From NCBI GenBank assembly GCA_050953005.1, contig JBMNLV010000005.1, positions 124,001 to 188,000 of the forward strand: a DNA stretch of 64,000 bases, given 5' to 3'. A program made the translations under genes and the position numbers. This DNA comes from UBA6115 sp050953005. Its GTDB lineage: Bacteria; Bacillota; Clostridia; Christensenellales; Aristaeellaceae. This document shows, piece by piece, positions 15,089-24,210 of this stretch (positions are counted from its first letter, which is position 1; the number at the start of each line of letters is the position of its first letter). Under the pieces are notes generated by a model. The model had not been told where the DNA came from. It ran no database searches and saw only the letters and a program-made list of their open reading frames with translations.

Positions 15089-17290
15089 TCAAATATAGTT
15101 GTCATATATGCGGTTGCGCATGGCCCTTTCTTCAGGGCTGAGCCTGTCCGCGCCGGCGATGTCGTACGCGCCAAAGGTATCATACAGCCTGCTGGCAGGA
15201 TCTACCTCAACATAGGTGACCCAGGGAAGCCAATGATAGTGACTGGAGAAGGTCTGGCTGCTAAAGCTGCCGCCCTCATGGGACAGACCGGGCAGGGCAT
15301 AGCCAAAGCTCCCGTCCACGTCATTGGCCTGGCGCGTGTTGTTGTGGATGAACTCCGCATAATCCCTGTAATGCTCATCGCCGGTGATCACATACAGACG
15401 ATAGTAAACATAGGCGCAGGCAGCCATATACATATCGCCCCCGCCGCCGCCCAGGGTAACCGGGCTTTGGCCGCTGATGCGGTTCTTGGTGAAAGGGTGG
15501 TTGGGCCATGGCACACGCACCGGGAAGGACCACATATAGGTCCAGGTTTCGGTAAAGTCAGCGGCGCCAATCAAGGCTTCCAGCCATTTGGCTTCGCCCG
15601 TCAAATCGTACAGCGCCAGGAAACCGAACATGGCGTATATGCCTGATTCATTGTCCGTGATGTCGGTATTATCGCAGGTAGAGCCGCGATATTCAAACAG
15701 CTTGTATGTATTATTATAGGCCCACTCGCCGGCGCGGAGCGCGGCTTCCCTGTAGGCCTCGTTGCCAGTCACCAGATAGAGCTGAATCAGAAAGCGCACC
15801 ACGCTGATTGTATTGGCCTTGGAATCCATCCGCATGGAGCTGTCATTTGTATTGTAGGCGCGGTACCAGCTGCCGTCCTCATTTTGCATGCGCAGGTACC
15901 AGTCCGCCGCCTGCTGGCAGAAGGCTAGCCATTCATGCTTGTGCTGGCCCCTCTTTTTGAGGTAGACATAGGCGTCAAGGATGTTTTCCAGCCCGTCAGC
16001 GATCATTCTGGTCCAGAAAGGCATGGGCTCAAAACCGGAAATCGCGGGATTGTAGCACACCTCGGGTGCGCCGTGCTCGCTCATCGCGGTCCTGACCCAG
16101 AAGTCGATGATGTTGACCCCTTTGGCAAAGGACTCAGGCCTGCCCTCCATGTCGCCATAGCGGATCAGCTGGTAGCCGATGCCCGGCTGCTGCCCCACAA
16201 AACCGAACTGGAACGACACGCTGGATACATCCATCTGGGGCAGCTGGCAGGAGAAGGGCAGCCCCCAGGAGTCGCCATATTGACGCGTCAGTTTGGTGAG
16301 GGACTCCATGCAGTTACGGTATTGCAGCTCCTGGTCCACCTGGTATACCGGGTCCTTCAGCCGGGGATAAACCCGGCGCCAGGCATCCCGCATCATGGCA
16401 TAGAAATCATCATAATGCCCAAAATCAATCCCGATGGCAAACTCATGGGCAAAGCCCTCTTCCATCGGATGGTAGATCCTGGTCATGGTCTTGGTGCGCT
16501 GCATGTAGTCGATATTGTAACCCCTGTCCGTTCGTGGCAGCTGGCCGTCTGCGCCGGGATACACATAGTCGATCGTCAGCCCGTTGCGCACAGTGGGAAT
16601 TTCCTTCCTCAGCGGAAAACCGTAATACAGATAGTTCAGGGTGCGGTTTTCAGGCTTGCTGATGCCAATGCTGCCAATGGTGAACTTCCTGTCCACAACA
16701 TGCTCGGACTGGACAAAATTGTGGTCCCGCATGGTAACGTCGGCAGCCCAGCGCGACATCATGACCATCTCCCCGGTTGCCCTGTGCCAGGCGGCAAACA
16801 GCGGCAGGGTATAGTTGACCTCCCTGCGCCAGAAGTACTCGCAATCCAGGTCATGGCCCATCACATGGGGCTTGGCGTACTCGTTGAGCTTGTACCAGTT
16901 GGCGGGCGCGAAATAATCATAGTCGCGGACTTCTTCCGATGCCGCCATCACCAGGGAAATCTTGGTGGCAAAGCCGTAGTCGTCCACATTCTTTTGCACC
17001 GCGACTTTTCTAATGACCTTGAACCCCGGCTGCTGCGGCTCGTAACGATCCTCAAACAACAGCTCGGAACCTGTAGGAGACCGGAGCACTCCGGTGCCGA
17101 CGATCGCGTTATCGATTTGTTTTACCTGTTGATAAGGCGCGTCATAAAATTCAGTAATCGACAGCGCTGTTTTGATGAAAGCGTACATCGGGCGCCTGTT
17201 GTAGAAAAGCAACTGCCCTTCCCGGAGCACCCGGACACCGCCGTCCGCAAACTGTAATCGGTAACTACCCGATTCTATATGCATGCCCAT
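15089..17290 (-). CDS. Putative six-hairpin-type carbohydrate-active enzyme, family not recognised
   Basis: 733 residues, no signal peptide, so cytoplasmic. The N-terminal half (1-300) looks beta-rich; the C-terminal half has repeated helical hairpins with aromatic/acidic motifs such as QNEDGSWYRAYNT, AGEWAYNNTYKLFE, DNTDITDNESGIYAMFGFLALYDLTGE and NDVDGSFGYALPG. This is the look of an (alpha/alpha)6 barrel glycosidase or lyase. I cannot place it in a named GH or PL family. It is the last gene of the arabinofuranosidase/importer operon, 100 bases after a GH51 gene, so it probably acts on imported arabinose-containing oligosaccharides. ATG at 17290 follows AAGGCGG. Confidence 0.55.
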   Translation of the reverse strand: MGMHIESGSYRLQFADGGVRVLREGQLLFYNRRPMYAFIKTALSITEFYDAPYQQVKQIDNAIVGTGVLRSPTGSELLFEDRYEPQQPGFKVIRKVAVQKNVDDYGFATKISLVMAASEEVRDYDYFAPANWYKLNEYAKPHVMGHDLDCEYFWRREVNYTLPLFAAWHRATGEMVMMSRWAADVTMRDHNFVQSEHVVDRKFTIGSIGISKPENRTLNYLYYGFPLRKEIPTVRNGLTIDYVYPGADGQLPRTDRGYNIDYMQRTKTMTRIYHPMEEGFAHEFAIGIDFGHYDDFYAMMRDAWRRVYPRLKDPVYQVDQELQYRNCMESLTKLTRQYGDSWGLPFSCQLPQMDVSSVSFQFGFVGQQPGIGYQLIRYGDMEGRPESFAKGVNIIDFWVRTAMSEHGAPEVCYNPAISGFEPMPFWTRMIADGLENILDAYVYLKKRGQHKHEWLAFCQQAADWYLRMQNEDGSWYRAYNTNDSSMRMDSKANTISVVRFLIQLYLVTGNEAYREAALRAGEWAYNNTYKLFEYRGSTCDNTDITDNESGIYAMFGFLALYDLTGEAKWLEALIGAADFTETWTYMWSFPVRVPWPNHPFTKNRISGQSPVTLGGGGGDMYMAACAYVYYRLYVITGDEHYRDYAEFIHNNTRQANDVDGSFGYALPGLSHEGGSFSSQTFSSHYHWLPWVTYVEVDPASRLYDTFGAYDIAGADRLSPEERAMRNRIYDNYI

Positions 17291-17390
17291 TCATCCGCCT
17301 TTCCGCGAAAGCGCCGGTATGCCGGCAGCCGTCGCATCTCGTATTCATTTTTGTATTTCATCCATGAAGCTCAGGACAGTATGTGTCCGT

Positions 17391-18881
17391 TTATGCCAGA
17401 ACGACCTCCACTGAGGCAATGGCGCACGGCGGCAGGCAGAGGCGCAGCTTCTGGCCATGAAGGTCCAGGTTTTCCAGCTCACGGATGGCAACCCGCTTGG
17501 GATCCTCAAAGCTGTTGTGATCGGTCGGGCGCCCGCTCAGCAGCCTGCCGGAGGCAGAGGAGGGGATGGCGCCATCAATCGTTAGGCTCAGATCAGCGTC
17601 CTTCTCTGTGGACAGGTTGATCAATGACAGAGTCAAGCAGCCTTCTTTCATGGAAGCGGACAAATCAGCCTGGGGCAATCCCTTCCGGATGGTGTCCGGC
17701 GCCTGGTCCCAGGCAAGGGAGAGGAAATGCCCGCCCTGATGTCCCTTCAGCAGGTCAAACACATGGTAGGTTGGCGTCAGCACCATTTTGTCATCCTTTG
17801 TCAGGATGATCGCCTGAAGCACATTGATGGTTTGCGCCAGGTTCGCGATGCGTATCCTGTCGGCGTACCTGTGAAAAAGATGCAGCATCAACACAGCGCA
17901 GAGCGCGGAGCGCATCGTGTTTTGCTGAAAGAGGAAACCCGGCGCCGTGCCCGGCTCATTATCCACCCAGATGCCCCACTCATCCACCGCCATGGCCACC
18001 TTTTTTTCAGGGTCATAATAGTCCATGATGCTGATATTGCGCCGGAACAGAGGCTCCTTCGCATAGGTGTTGACGGCGGTCTGATACCAGCTGTCATCAG
18101 AAAACACAGTGCCGCTGGATTCCTCACCGGGCTTTACATAGCAGTGGATGGACAGGCCGCCCATGAGCTGCAGCGGGATGGACTTCATCAGGGTCTCCGT
18201 CCAGTCGTGGTGTTCAACGTTGGCGCCCCCCGCGATCCTCAGGATGCCAGGGCTCTGCCACCAGTTGGTTTTGCCCATGTTCTTATAGTTGCGCACATAG
18301 GTGGCGTACCTGCGGTATTCCCGGGCGTACTGCTCAGCCGTCATGAAACCGCCGCAGCCCCAGTTCTCATTCCCAACGCCAAACAGCTCAAGGTTCCACG
18401 CCTTCTCCCTGTTGTTCGCGCGCCTTAAGCGTGCCATGGGGGAATCGCCGTCATCTGTGAGGTATTCCACCCAATCGCGCATTTCGCGCACGGTGCCGCT
18501 GCCTACATTTCCGCAGATATAGGCTTCGCAGCCAATCTGCTCGCACAGGTCCATAAACTCATGGGTGCCGAAATGGTTGTTCTCCAGCTGGCCGCCCCAG
18601 TGCACGTTGACAATGGGCGTGCGCTGCTCATAAGGCCCGATGCCGTCCATCCAGTGGTAATCATCGGCAAAGCAACCGCCGGGCCACCGGATGTTGGGCA
18701 CATGAATGGCTTTCATCATCTGAACAATGTCATTTCGTATGCCCCGGGTGTTGGGAATGGGGGAATCATGGCCTACCCAATACCCGCCATAGATGCACCT
18801 TCCCAGATGCTCGGAGAAGTGCCCGTATACATGCCTGTTGATGACGGGTCCTTTTGCTTTTGTATCGATTTTGACCTTCAT
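17391..18881 (-). CDS. abfA: Alpha-L-arabinofuranosidase, GH51
   Basis: 496 residues, intracellular. GH51 catalytic barrel from the start (HVYGHFSEHLGRCIYGG, RWPGGCFADDYHW) followed by a C-terminal beta domain. The acid/base is E172 in FGVGNENWGCGG and the nucleophile is E301 in MAVDEWGIW. The enzyme removes terminal alpha-L-arabinofuranosyl groups from arabinoxylan or arabinan oligosaccharides. ATG at 18881 has GAGGAGG 9 bases upstream; the stop codon of the upstream permease lies within the spacer, so translation is closely linked. Co-operonic with an importer for the likely substrate. Confidence 0.95.
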   Translation of the reverse strand: MKVKIDTKAKGPVINRHVYGHFSEHLGRCIYGGYWVGHDSPIPNTRGIRNDIVQMMKAIHVPNIRWPGGCFADDYHWMDGIGPYEQRTPIVNVHWGGQLENNHFGTHEFMDLCEQIGCEAYICGNVGSGTVREMRDWVEYLTDDGDSPMARLRRANNREKAWNLELFGVGNENWGCGGFMTAEQYAREYRRYATYVRNYKNMGKTNWWQSPGILRIAGGANVEHHDWTETLMKSIPLQLMGGLSIHCYVKPGEESSGTVFSDDSWYQTAVNTYAKEPLFRRNISIMDYYDPEKKVAMAVDEWGIWVDNEPGTAPGFLFQQNTMRSALCAVLMLHLFHRYADRIRIANLAQTINVLQAIILTKDDKMVLTPTYHVFDLLKGHQGGHFLSLAWDQAPDTIRKGLPQADLSASMKEGCLTLSLINLSTEKDADLSLTIDGAIPSSASGRLLSGRPTDHNSFEDPKRVAIRELENLDLHGQKLRLCLPPCAIASVEVVLA

Positions 18882-18896
18882 GACGCCTTATCCTCC

Positions 18897-19787
18897 TCAG
18901 GCTTTTATTGAACCTACCATGATGCCCTTCACAAAGTATTTTTGCAGGAAGGGGAACACGCACATGATGGGCAGCATGGTGACCATGATGGTGGCGTTCT
19001 GGATGCCTTCCGTAAACCTTGGGATGCGCGGCCCCGCGATGGACAGGGAATCAACAATGACGGTATCCATGACAATGTTCCGCAGCACCAGCTGCAGGGG
19101 GATCAAATCGTTTCTGCGAAGGAAAATCATGGAATTGAACCACTCGTTCCACCTGTCCACCGCGTAAAACAGCAGCACTGTGGCCAGGATGGGCTTGGCA
19201 AGAGGCAGGATAATCTGGAAGAGGATGCGCCATTCGCCCGCGCCGTCAATCCTTGCCGATTCAATGAGGGACTCGGGCAGTGTCGTCAGATAGGTGCGCA
19301 TGATGATAAAGTAGAAGGTGTTCACCCCATAAGCCAGGATGACCGACCATAGATTCTTCGTGAGTCCAAGCTGCAGCATCAGCAGGTACATTGGCACAAT
19401 GCCGCCATTGAACAGCATGGTCAGCAGCACCGCATAAAAAATAAACTTGGACCCGGGGAAATCCGTGCGGATCAGCCCGTAGGCCATGCTGGTGGTCAGA
19501 AACAGGTTGAGGGGAACGCCCAATACCAGGATTAAAAAGGTTGTCTTGTAGCCAATGACGATGCGGGGGTCCTGAAACAGGCGGTAGTAGTTGTCAATGG
19601 TGGGATTGGCGGGAAACAGCAGCAGCGGGCTCTCCAACGACTCCTTCTGTGTGGCAAAAGAGGTGGCAATCACGCTGATAAAGGGCACGATGATCATCGC
19701 TGCCATGATGAGCAGCATCACCAGTATGATGCCGTCCAGCAACTCAAACCTTTCACGGTGGTATCTGCGCGATTTTTTTGCTTTCAT
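18897..19787 (-). CDS. ABC importer permease, LplC/YtcP-like
   Basis: About 297 residues, six membrane segments, EAA-type loop IESARIDGAGEWRILFQIILPLAKP, C-terminus VGSIKA. Two consecutive ATG codons (19790, 19787) follow AAGGAGG; the second has the better 6-base spacing and begins MKAKKSRRYHRERFEL. It starts 20 bases after the stop of the LplB-like partner. Together with the binding protein at 20861 it forms an importer without its own ATPase. Confidence 0.9.
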   Translation of the reverse strand: MKAKKSRRYHRERFELLDGIILVMLLIMAAMIIVPFISVIATSFATQKESLESPLLLFPANPTIDNYYRLFQDPRIVIGYKTTFLILVLGVPLNLFLTTSMAYGLIRTDFPGSKFIFYAVLLTMLFNGGIVPMYLLMLQLGLTKNLWSVILAYGVNTFYFIIMRTYLTTLPESLIESARIDGAGEWRILFQIILPLAKPILATVLLFYAVDRWNEWFNSMIFLRRNDLIPLQLVLRNIVMDTVIVDSLSIAGPRIPRFTEGIQNATIMVTMLPIMCVFPFLQKYFVKGIMVGSIKA

Positions 19788-19807
19788 CATCTTCCTCCTT
19801 GCGCCAA

Positions 19808-20767
19808 TCAAGCCAGCAGACCGGTTCCGCCGATTCTCTTGATGATGCGGTCGGCAGAAAACAGCAGCAGCAGGTTGACAACAGATCTGATCAAGGCGAC
19901 GGCCGCGGAAAAGGAGAAATCCACCGAGCCGCGGAAAGTGATTCTGTAGATATACATGTCCAGGGTTTCGGCCACACGGATGGTGGCAGGGTTGCTCAGG
20001 TTGAATATCTGGTCAAAGCCACCGGTCATCAGGTTGCCGACAGCCAAAATGAACAGCACAACGATGGTGGGGCGGATGCTGGGCAGCGTGATATGCCACA
20101 TGCGCTGCAGGCGCGAGGAACCATCTATCTCCGCTGCTTCGTATTGCTCCACGTCAATGCCTGAGATGGCAGCCATATAGATAATGGCGCTCCATCCCGC
20201 GCTTTTCCAAATGTCGGTGATGTAAACGATGGGCTGAAAATAGGATGGGGTCCCTAAAAACCTGACAGGCGGGGAACCGAATACTGCCCCTAAAAAGGAG
20301 TTGACCAGGCCCCGTTGCCCCAGGATGCTCACCATGATGCTGGCAACAATCACCCAGGACAGGAAATGGGGAAAGGTGAAAATGGATTGCAGGATTTTCT
20401 TGGGGCGCCCCAGGCGCAGTTCGTTGAAGAACAGCGCCAGCACAATGGGGAAAGGAAAAACAAACAGCAGCCTTCCGGCGTTGATTCTCAGCGTTGTCCA
20501 GATGGATTGCACAAACGCCGGGTCGGCGAACACATTTTGAAAGTTGTATAAACCAACCCAGGGGCTTCTGAACAGCCCCATCTTCGCCATGTACTTCTTG
20601 AACGCCAGTGACAGGCCGAAGATCGGTATATACGCGAACACCACATACCAAACCAGCCCGGCCAGAACGAGCAGGTAGCTGGCCTTGTGCTTCCATATGC
20701 TTTTGCCTGTATGGACAAGGAACCCCCCCAGCCCCGGCCTTTCTGTCCCCTTTGACAGCGCGGTCAT
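19808..20767 (-). CDS. ABC importer permease, LplB-like
   Basis: 319 residues with a cytoplasmic N-terminal stretch, six membrane segments and the EAA loop YEAAEIDGSSRLQRMWHITLPSIRP. The segment YIPIFGLSLAFKKY is typical of LplB-type subunits. ATG at 20767 follows AGAGGTGATCGA. Separated from the binding-protein gene by a strong RNA hairpin (20803-20830). Confidence 0.92.
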   Translation of the reverse strand: MTALSKGTERPGLGGFLVHTGKSIWKHKASYLLVLAGLVWYVVFAYIPIFGLSLAFKKYMAKMGLFRSPWVGLYNFQNVFADPAFVQSIWTTLRINAGRLLFVFPFPIVLALFFNELRLGRPKKILQSIFTFPHFLSWVIVASIMVSILGQRGLVNSFLGAVFGSPPVRFLGTPSYFQPIVYITDIWKSAGWSAIIYMAAISGIDVEQYEAAEIDGSSRLQRMWHITLPSIRPTIVVLFILAVGNLMTGGFDQIFNLSNPATIRVAETLDMYIYRITFRGSVDFSFSAAVALIRSVVNLLLLFSADRIIKRIGGTGLLA

Positions 20768-20802
20768 TCGATCACCTCTTTTATTATGCAGGTATAATCT
20801 TT

Positions 20803-20830
20803 GCCCGGGACAGGACCCCCTGTCCCGAGC
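20803..20830 (-). other. Stability hairpin between binding-protein and permease genes
   Basis: Twelve-base-pair stem (GCTCGGGACAGG with CCTGTCCCGGGC on the minus-strand RNA, one U-G pair) and a four-base loop, in the 93-base gap after the binding-protein stop. No T-run follows. This is the usual place for a hairpin that protects the upstream mRNA and keeps binding protein in excess over permease. Confidence 0.65.
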
Positions 20831-20860
20831 AAAGCTTTGGTTCGTTCGGTCAGCCGGTGT

Positions 20861-22450
20861 TTACTTCTGGTTCAGCTCATCAAGCACGGGCTGGATGAGG
20901 GGCATCTGGGACTCCAGCCAGGCCTTGTACAGCTCTACCAGGTTCTCCTCACTGGTAGCTGAGGTGACCAGGTTGGCATACTCGGTGGCATAGTTGATGC
21001 CCCTTGCCCTGCGCAGGTTGTCAGTGTTGTGCATCCACAGGTCCCAGTCCACCTTGGCAAAGGTTTCGGGGGTGCAAATCTCGCTGCGGTTGTTATACAG
21101 CGCGCGGGACTCCTCACGGAAGCTCTTGCCGATGTTGGGGTTGCTGAAGGCCAGGTCATCCCAGAGGATGATGGAACCCAGGACATGGCCCAGGCTAGGA
21201 TACTTGGCTACGCCCACAGGGCCTGCCAGCAGCGTGCCTGGCTCCACCAGGGACACGATCTCGCCATTGGCATCAAAGTCCCAGTCCACGCCCTTGACGC
21301 CCAGCTGGGTGCCCGGATAGCCTTCGGGGCTAGCGGTGAACTCCATCAGGTCCATCCAGCGCTCAAACACCGCGTCTTCCACATCGGGGCTGAAGCAGAC
21401 AGCGCCCCAGAAGTTGATCAGGTCACGCTGATGGTAGTAGCCATCCTCGCCCAGCAGAGTCGCCAGGTTAAAGGCGCTTCCGTCAATACCCGTGTCGTTG
21501 GTGAAGTCGATGCGGAAACGCTCCACGTCAGCCGTCTGGCCGCCCAGATATGATATGCCGGCGATTCCCAGGGTCTGGAACTTCTCCATGTCCCTTTCGT
21601 GGGTCAGCAGGTAAAACTCGGGGTCCAGCAGGCCGGTGCTGTAGGCGTAATAGTAGTTTTTCAGGCCGGCCAGGGTTTCCTCAGCCGCGGCGCCCCAGGC
21701 ATAGGTGCCGTCCGCGGTCTTGTAGAAGGTGTTCCAGTGCGTGCTGTTGGCTTCCAGGAAGAGCCTAGAGGAATTGCCGGAATCCATGCAGATGGGCAGC
21801 AAGGCCGCACCCAGGTTGCCGGGATCCTGTTCCTTGATCAGGCGGGCAATTTCCAATACTTCGGTAATGGTGTAGTTGTTCTTTACTTCCTTGCCCACCG
21901 CCTCAATCCAGTCGGCCCTCATCCACATGGACCAGTGGTTGGCCAGGGGATCGCCGGGCAGGTTGTGGAAAAAGCGTGCGCGCGGCAGGAAATAGGTGCC
22001 GCCGTACAGTTTTTCCAGCATCGGGCCAAGGCTGGTGGTCTCGTAGACCTTGGCAACGCCGGGCCACCTGGTTTTCCAGTCATCGGGCAGGCGCTTGATC
22101 AGTCCCTGCGAGACAAAATTGGCGGCGTCGGCATGGGTGCCGTCATTGTAGTTGAAGATGGCGACATCCTGCATATCCTGCGCCATGATCCAGGTGCTCA
22201 GCATGCTGTGCCACTCGCCCCAGGGCAGGTTGGTTGTCTGAAAATCGATGTTGAACTTGTCCAGGATGAACTTGCTGTAACCGTCCCCGGTGTTGTAATC
22301 ATAGCCTTCAACCACCTGAGGGCAGGCATAGTGGACGGTGACCCGGTCGTAGACCTTTTCCTCCGCCGAAGCCGCGGTCACGCTTGCGATCAACCCAAGG
22401 ATCAGCAAAGCCACCAGCAGCCGGCTCATCAGTCTCTTTGTTCCTAGCAT
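20861..22450 (-). CDS. Extracellular solute-binding protein of the arabinose-oligosaccharide importer
   Basis: 529 residues from the ATG at 22450 (CGGAGG about 7 bases upstream). Sec signal peptide MLGTKRLMSRLLVALLILGL with cleavage likely after ASA (ASA/EEKVYD), no lipobox cysteine. The length and motifs (PWGEWHSMLSTWIMAQDMQDV, RADWIEAVGKEVKNNYT) fit the large LplA/YtcQ-type binding proteins that partner LplB/LplC permeases. It precedes those permeases and is followed by GH51, so arabino- or arabinoxylo-oligosaccharides are the inferred ligand. Confidence 0.88.
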   Translation of the reverse strand: MLGTKRLMSRLLVALLILGLIASVTAASAEEKVYDRVTVHYACPQVVEGYDYNTGDGYSKFILDKFNIDFQTTNLPWGEWHSMLSTWIMAQDMQDVAIFNYNDGTHADAANFVSQGLIKRLPDDWKTRWPGVAKVYETTSLGPMLEKLYGGTYFLPRARFFHNLPGDPLANHWSMWMRADWIEAVGKEVKNNYTITEVLEIARLIKEQDPGNLGAALLPICMDSGNSSRLFLEANSTHWNTFYKTADGTYAWGAAAEETLAGLKNYYYAYSTGLLDPEFYLLTHERDMEKFQTLGIAGISYLGGQTADVERFRIDFTNDTGIDGSAFNLATLLGEDGYYHQRDLINFWGAVCFSPDVEDAVFERWMDLMEFTASPEGYPGTQLGVKGVDWDFDANGEIVSLVEPGTLLAGPVGVAKYPSLGHVLGSIILWDDLAFSNPNIGKSFREESRALYNNRSEICTPETFAKVDWDLWMHNTDNLRRARGINYATEYANLVTSATSEENLVELYKAWLESQMPLIQPVLDELNQK

Positions 22451-22557
22451 CTGTGTACCTCCGTTTGTTTTATTTATGTTTTTGCCGTCCGGCAAAACAT
22501 TTCGTGCTTTTTGCCATGACCATCGTTGCCGTCACAGCATCGGTTGCAAAAGCTGAT

Positions 22558-24162
22558 CTACAGGCCTGCAACACCCAATCTGATCACATTCCATGACAGG
22601 CTCCTGAGCTTTGCCCTGACCTTGCCATCCTTCATCATGGTATCGGTGTTGGTTTCGGGCAGCACGGCATCCGGGCGCTCGAAGCTGTTCATGATGGACA
22701 GGTCATCGGTATGCAGCTGGACATGCTCAATCAGCCGGCATCCCTCGAATGCGCTGACATCAAGCTCAAGCTGCCTGTCATGCGCTGTGTCCCGGTTAAT
22801 GACAAACACCGTCAGTTCCTTTTGGCCGGGGTTATAGGCGGCTGCGCTGTCTATGAAAGGGACCTCCGTGCGCGTGCTATACTGGAACTGGTGGCTGGGG
22901 GCATAGCCCGGGATATCGTAGCAATCACATTCCACGGAAGCCCGCAGCGAGATGCCCTGCCCATAATGCATCAGCTGCTTGAACGGATAATAGGCGATGG
23001 GCTTCCACACATGGTTTCTGTCAGTAGCCGCCAGCGTGTGCAGCCCGGAGGTCATGCAGCCGATTTTGACGCGGTCCGCGTGGCGCAGCAGGGTCAGCAG
23101 GGTGCCGGCGGAGGAGAGCGCGTCCAACATGCCGCCCCTGCGGGTCATTCTGGGGTTGATTGGCATGTTGTCAGGGTCATGGCGCACATACTGTCTGTCA
23201 GGCTCGAAGCTATGCTCCCAGACTGTTCCGCGGCCGGGCAGGATGCCCCCGAGCTCCTGCTCCCTGGAGCCGTACTCGTCAAAGGACAGCATCATCCGCT
23301 TGGGGGTGCGAAGCTTGGTTTGTAAAAAGTCGCACAGCGCGATCTCAGTCCTGATATAGTCCTCAAAAAAGACCGACCCGCCCAGCAGCGCCGCGTAGTC
23401 GCCCGGCGCCGCGATGTGGTAGTGATGCAGTGAAATATAGTCGACCGTCTCATAGCACTCCTGCAGCGCCTCCAGGTCCCACTGCGGATAGTGCGCCAGG
23501 AAGGGCGACGAGGAAACGCAGGCCACCGTCTCAATGCCCGGATCGATCCACTTCATCCCTTTTGAGACCTCATGGGCGAGCACCCCGTAGCCCCTGGGGT
23601 TCTTCTGCCAGGAGCCAATCTGCCAGGGGCCGTCCATCTCGTTGCCCAGATACCAGATTTTCACGCCATAGGGCGCTTCCCGGCCATATTCCCTTCGCAG
23701 GTCCGCCCAGTAGGAACCGGCGGCGTGATTGGTGTACTCAACGATATGCAGGGCATCCTTGAGGCCGTTTGTGCCCAGGTTGATCGTGTACAGCGGCTCC
23801 GCGCCGATCAGCCCGGTCCATTGCAGATACTCGTCATGTCCGATTTCATTGGTGTAATACTGGTGCCAGGCTGTGTCCAGCTGCGTCCTGCGCTGACGGA
23901 CGGGGCCGATGGAATCCTTCCAGTCCCAGCCTGAAACGAAATTGCCCCCGGGAAGGCGCACCGCGGGGATGCCCGATTCCCTGAGCGCATCTATAAAGTC
24001 ATGCCGGAAACCCTTGGCGTCGGCCGTGGGATGTTTGGGATTGAACATACTGCCATTGACCATCGTGCCGATGGGTTCCAGAAAAGCGCCGTACAGGCGG
24101 GGAGAGATGTCCCCGACCTGAAAGCGCGGGTGAACATAGATCTTCGCGGTCTTCCTTGCCAT
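22558..24162 (-). CDS. Alpha-L-arabinofuranosidase, GH51 (second copy)
   Basis: 534 residues, no signal peptide. GH51 motifs: LYGAFLEPIGTMVNGSM, VRLPGGNFVSGWDWKDSIGP, acid/base E175 in WYLGNEMDGPW, nucleophile E296 in LSFDEYG. It differs clearly from the GH51 enzyme at 17391 in loops around the active site (for example VNGSMFNPKHP), so the two may divide linkage types or substrates. ATG at 24162 has AAGGAGG 5-6 bases upstream. 48 bases downstream of a carboxylesterase gene. Confidence 0.93.
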   Translation of the reverse strand: MARKTAKIYVHPRFQVGDISPRLYGAFLEPIGTMVNGSMFNPKHPTADAKGFRHDFIDALRESGIPAVRLPGGNFVSGWDWKDSIGPVRQRRTQLDTAWHQYYTNEIGHDEYLQWTGLIGAEPLYTINLGTNGLKDALHIVEYTNHAAGSYWADLRREYGREAPYGVKIWYLGNEMDGPWQIGSWQKNPRGYGVLAHEVSKGMKWIDPGIETVACVSSSPFLAHYPQWDLEALQECYETVDYISLHHYHIAAPGDYAALLGGSVFFEDYIRTEIALCDFLQTKLRTPKRMMLSFDEYGSREQELGGILPGRGTVWEHSFEPDRQYVRHDPDNMPINPRMTRRGGMLDALSSAGTLLTLLRHADRVKIGCMTSGLHTLAATDRNHVWKPIAYYPFKQLMHYGQGISLRASVECDCYDIPGYAPSHQFQYSTRTEVPFIDSAAAYNPGQKELTVFVINRDTAHDRQLELDVSAFEGCRLIEHVQLHTDDLSIMNSFERPDAVLPETNTDTMMKDGKVRAKLRSLSWNVIRLGVAGL

Positions 24163-24210
24163 ACAACCTCCTTGTGCTCAGCAGACGTGCTCAATTGACA
24201 CAGCGCGGCG

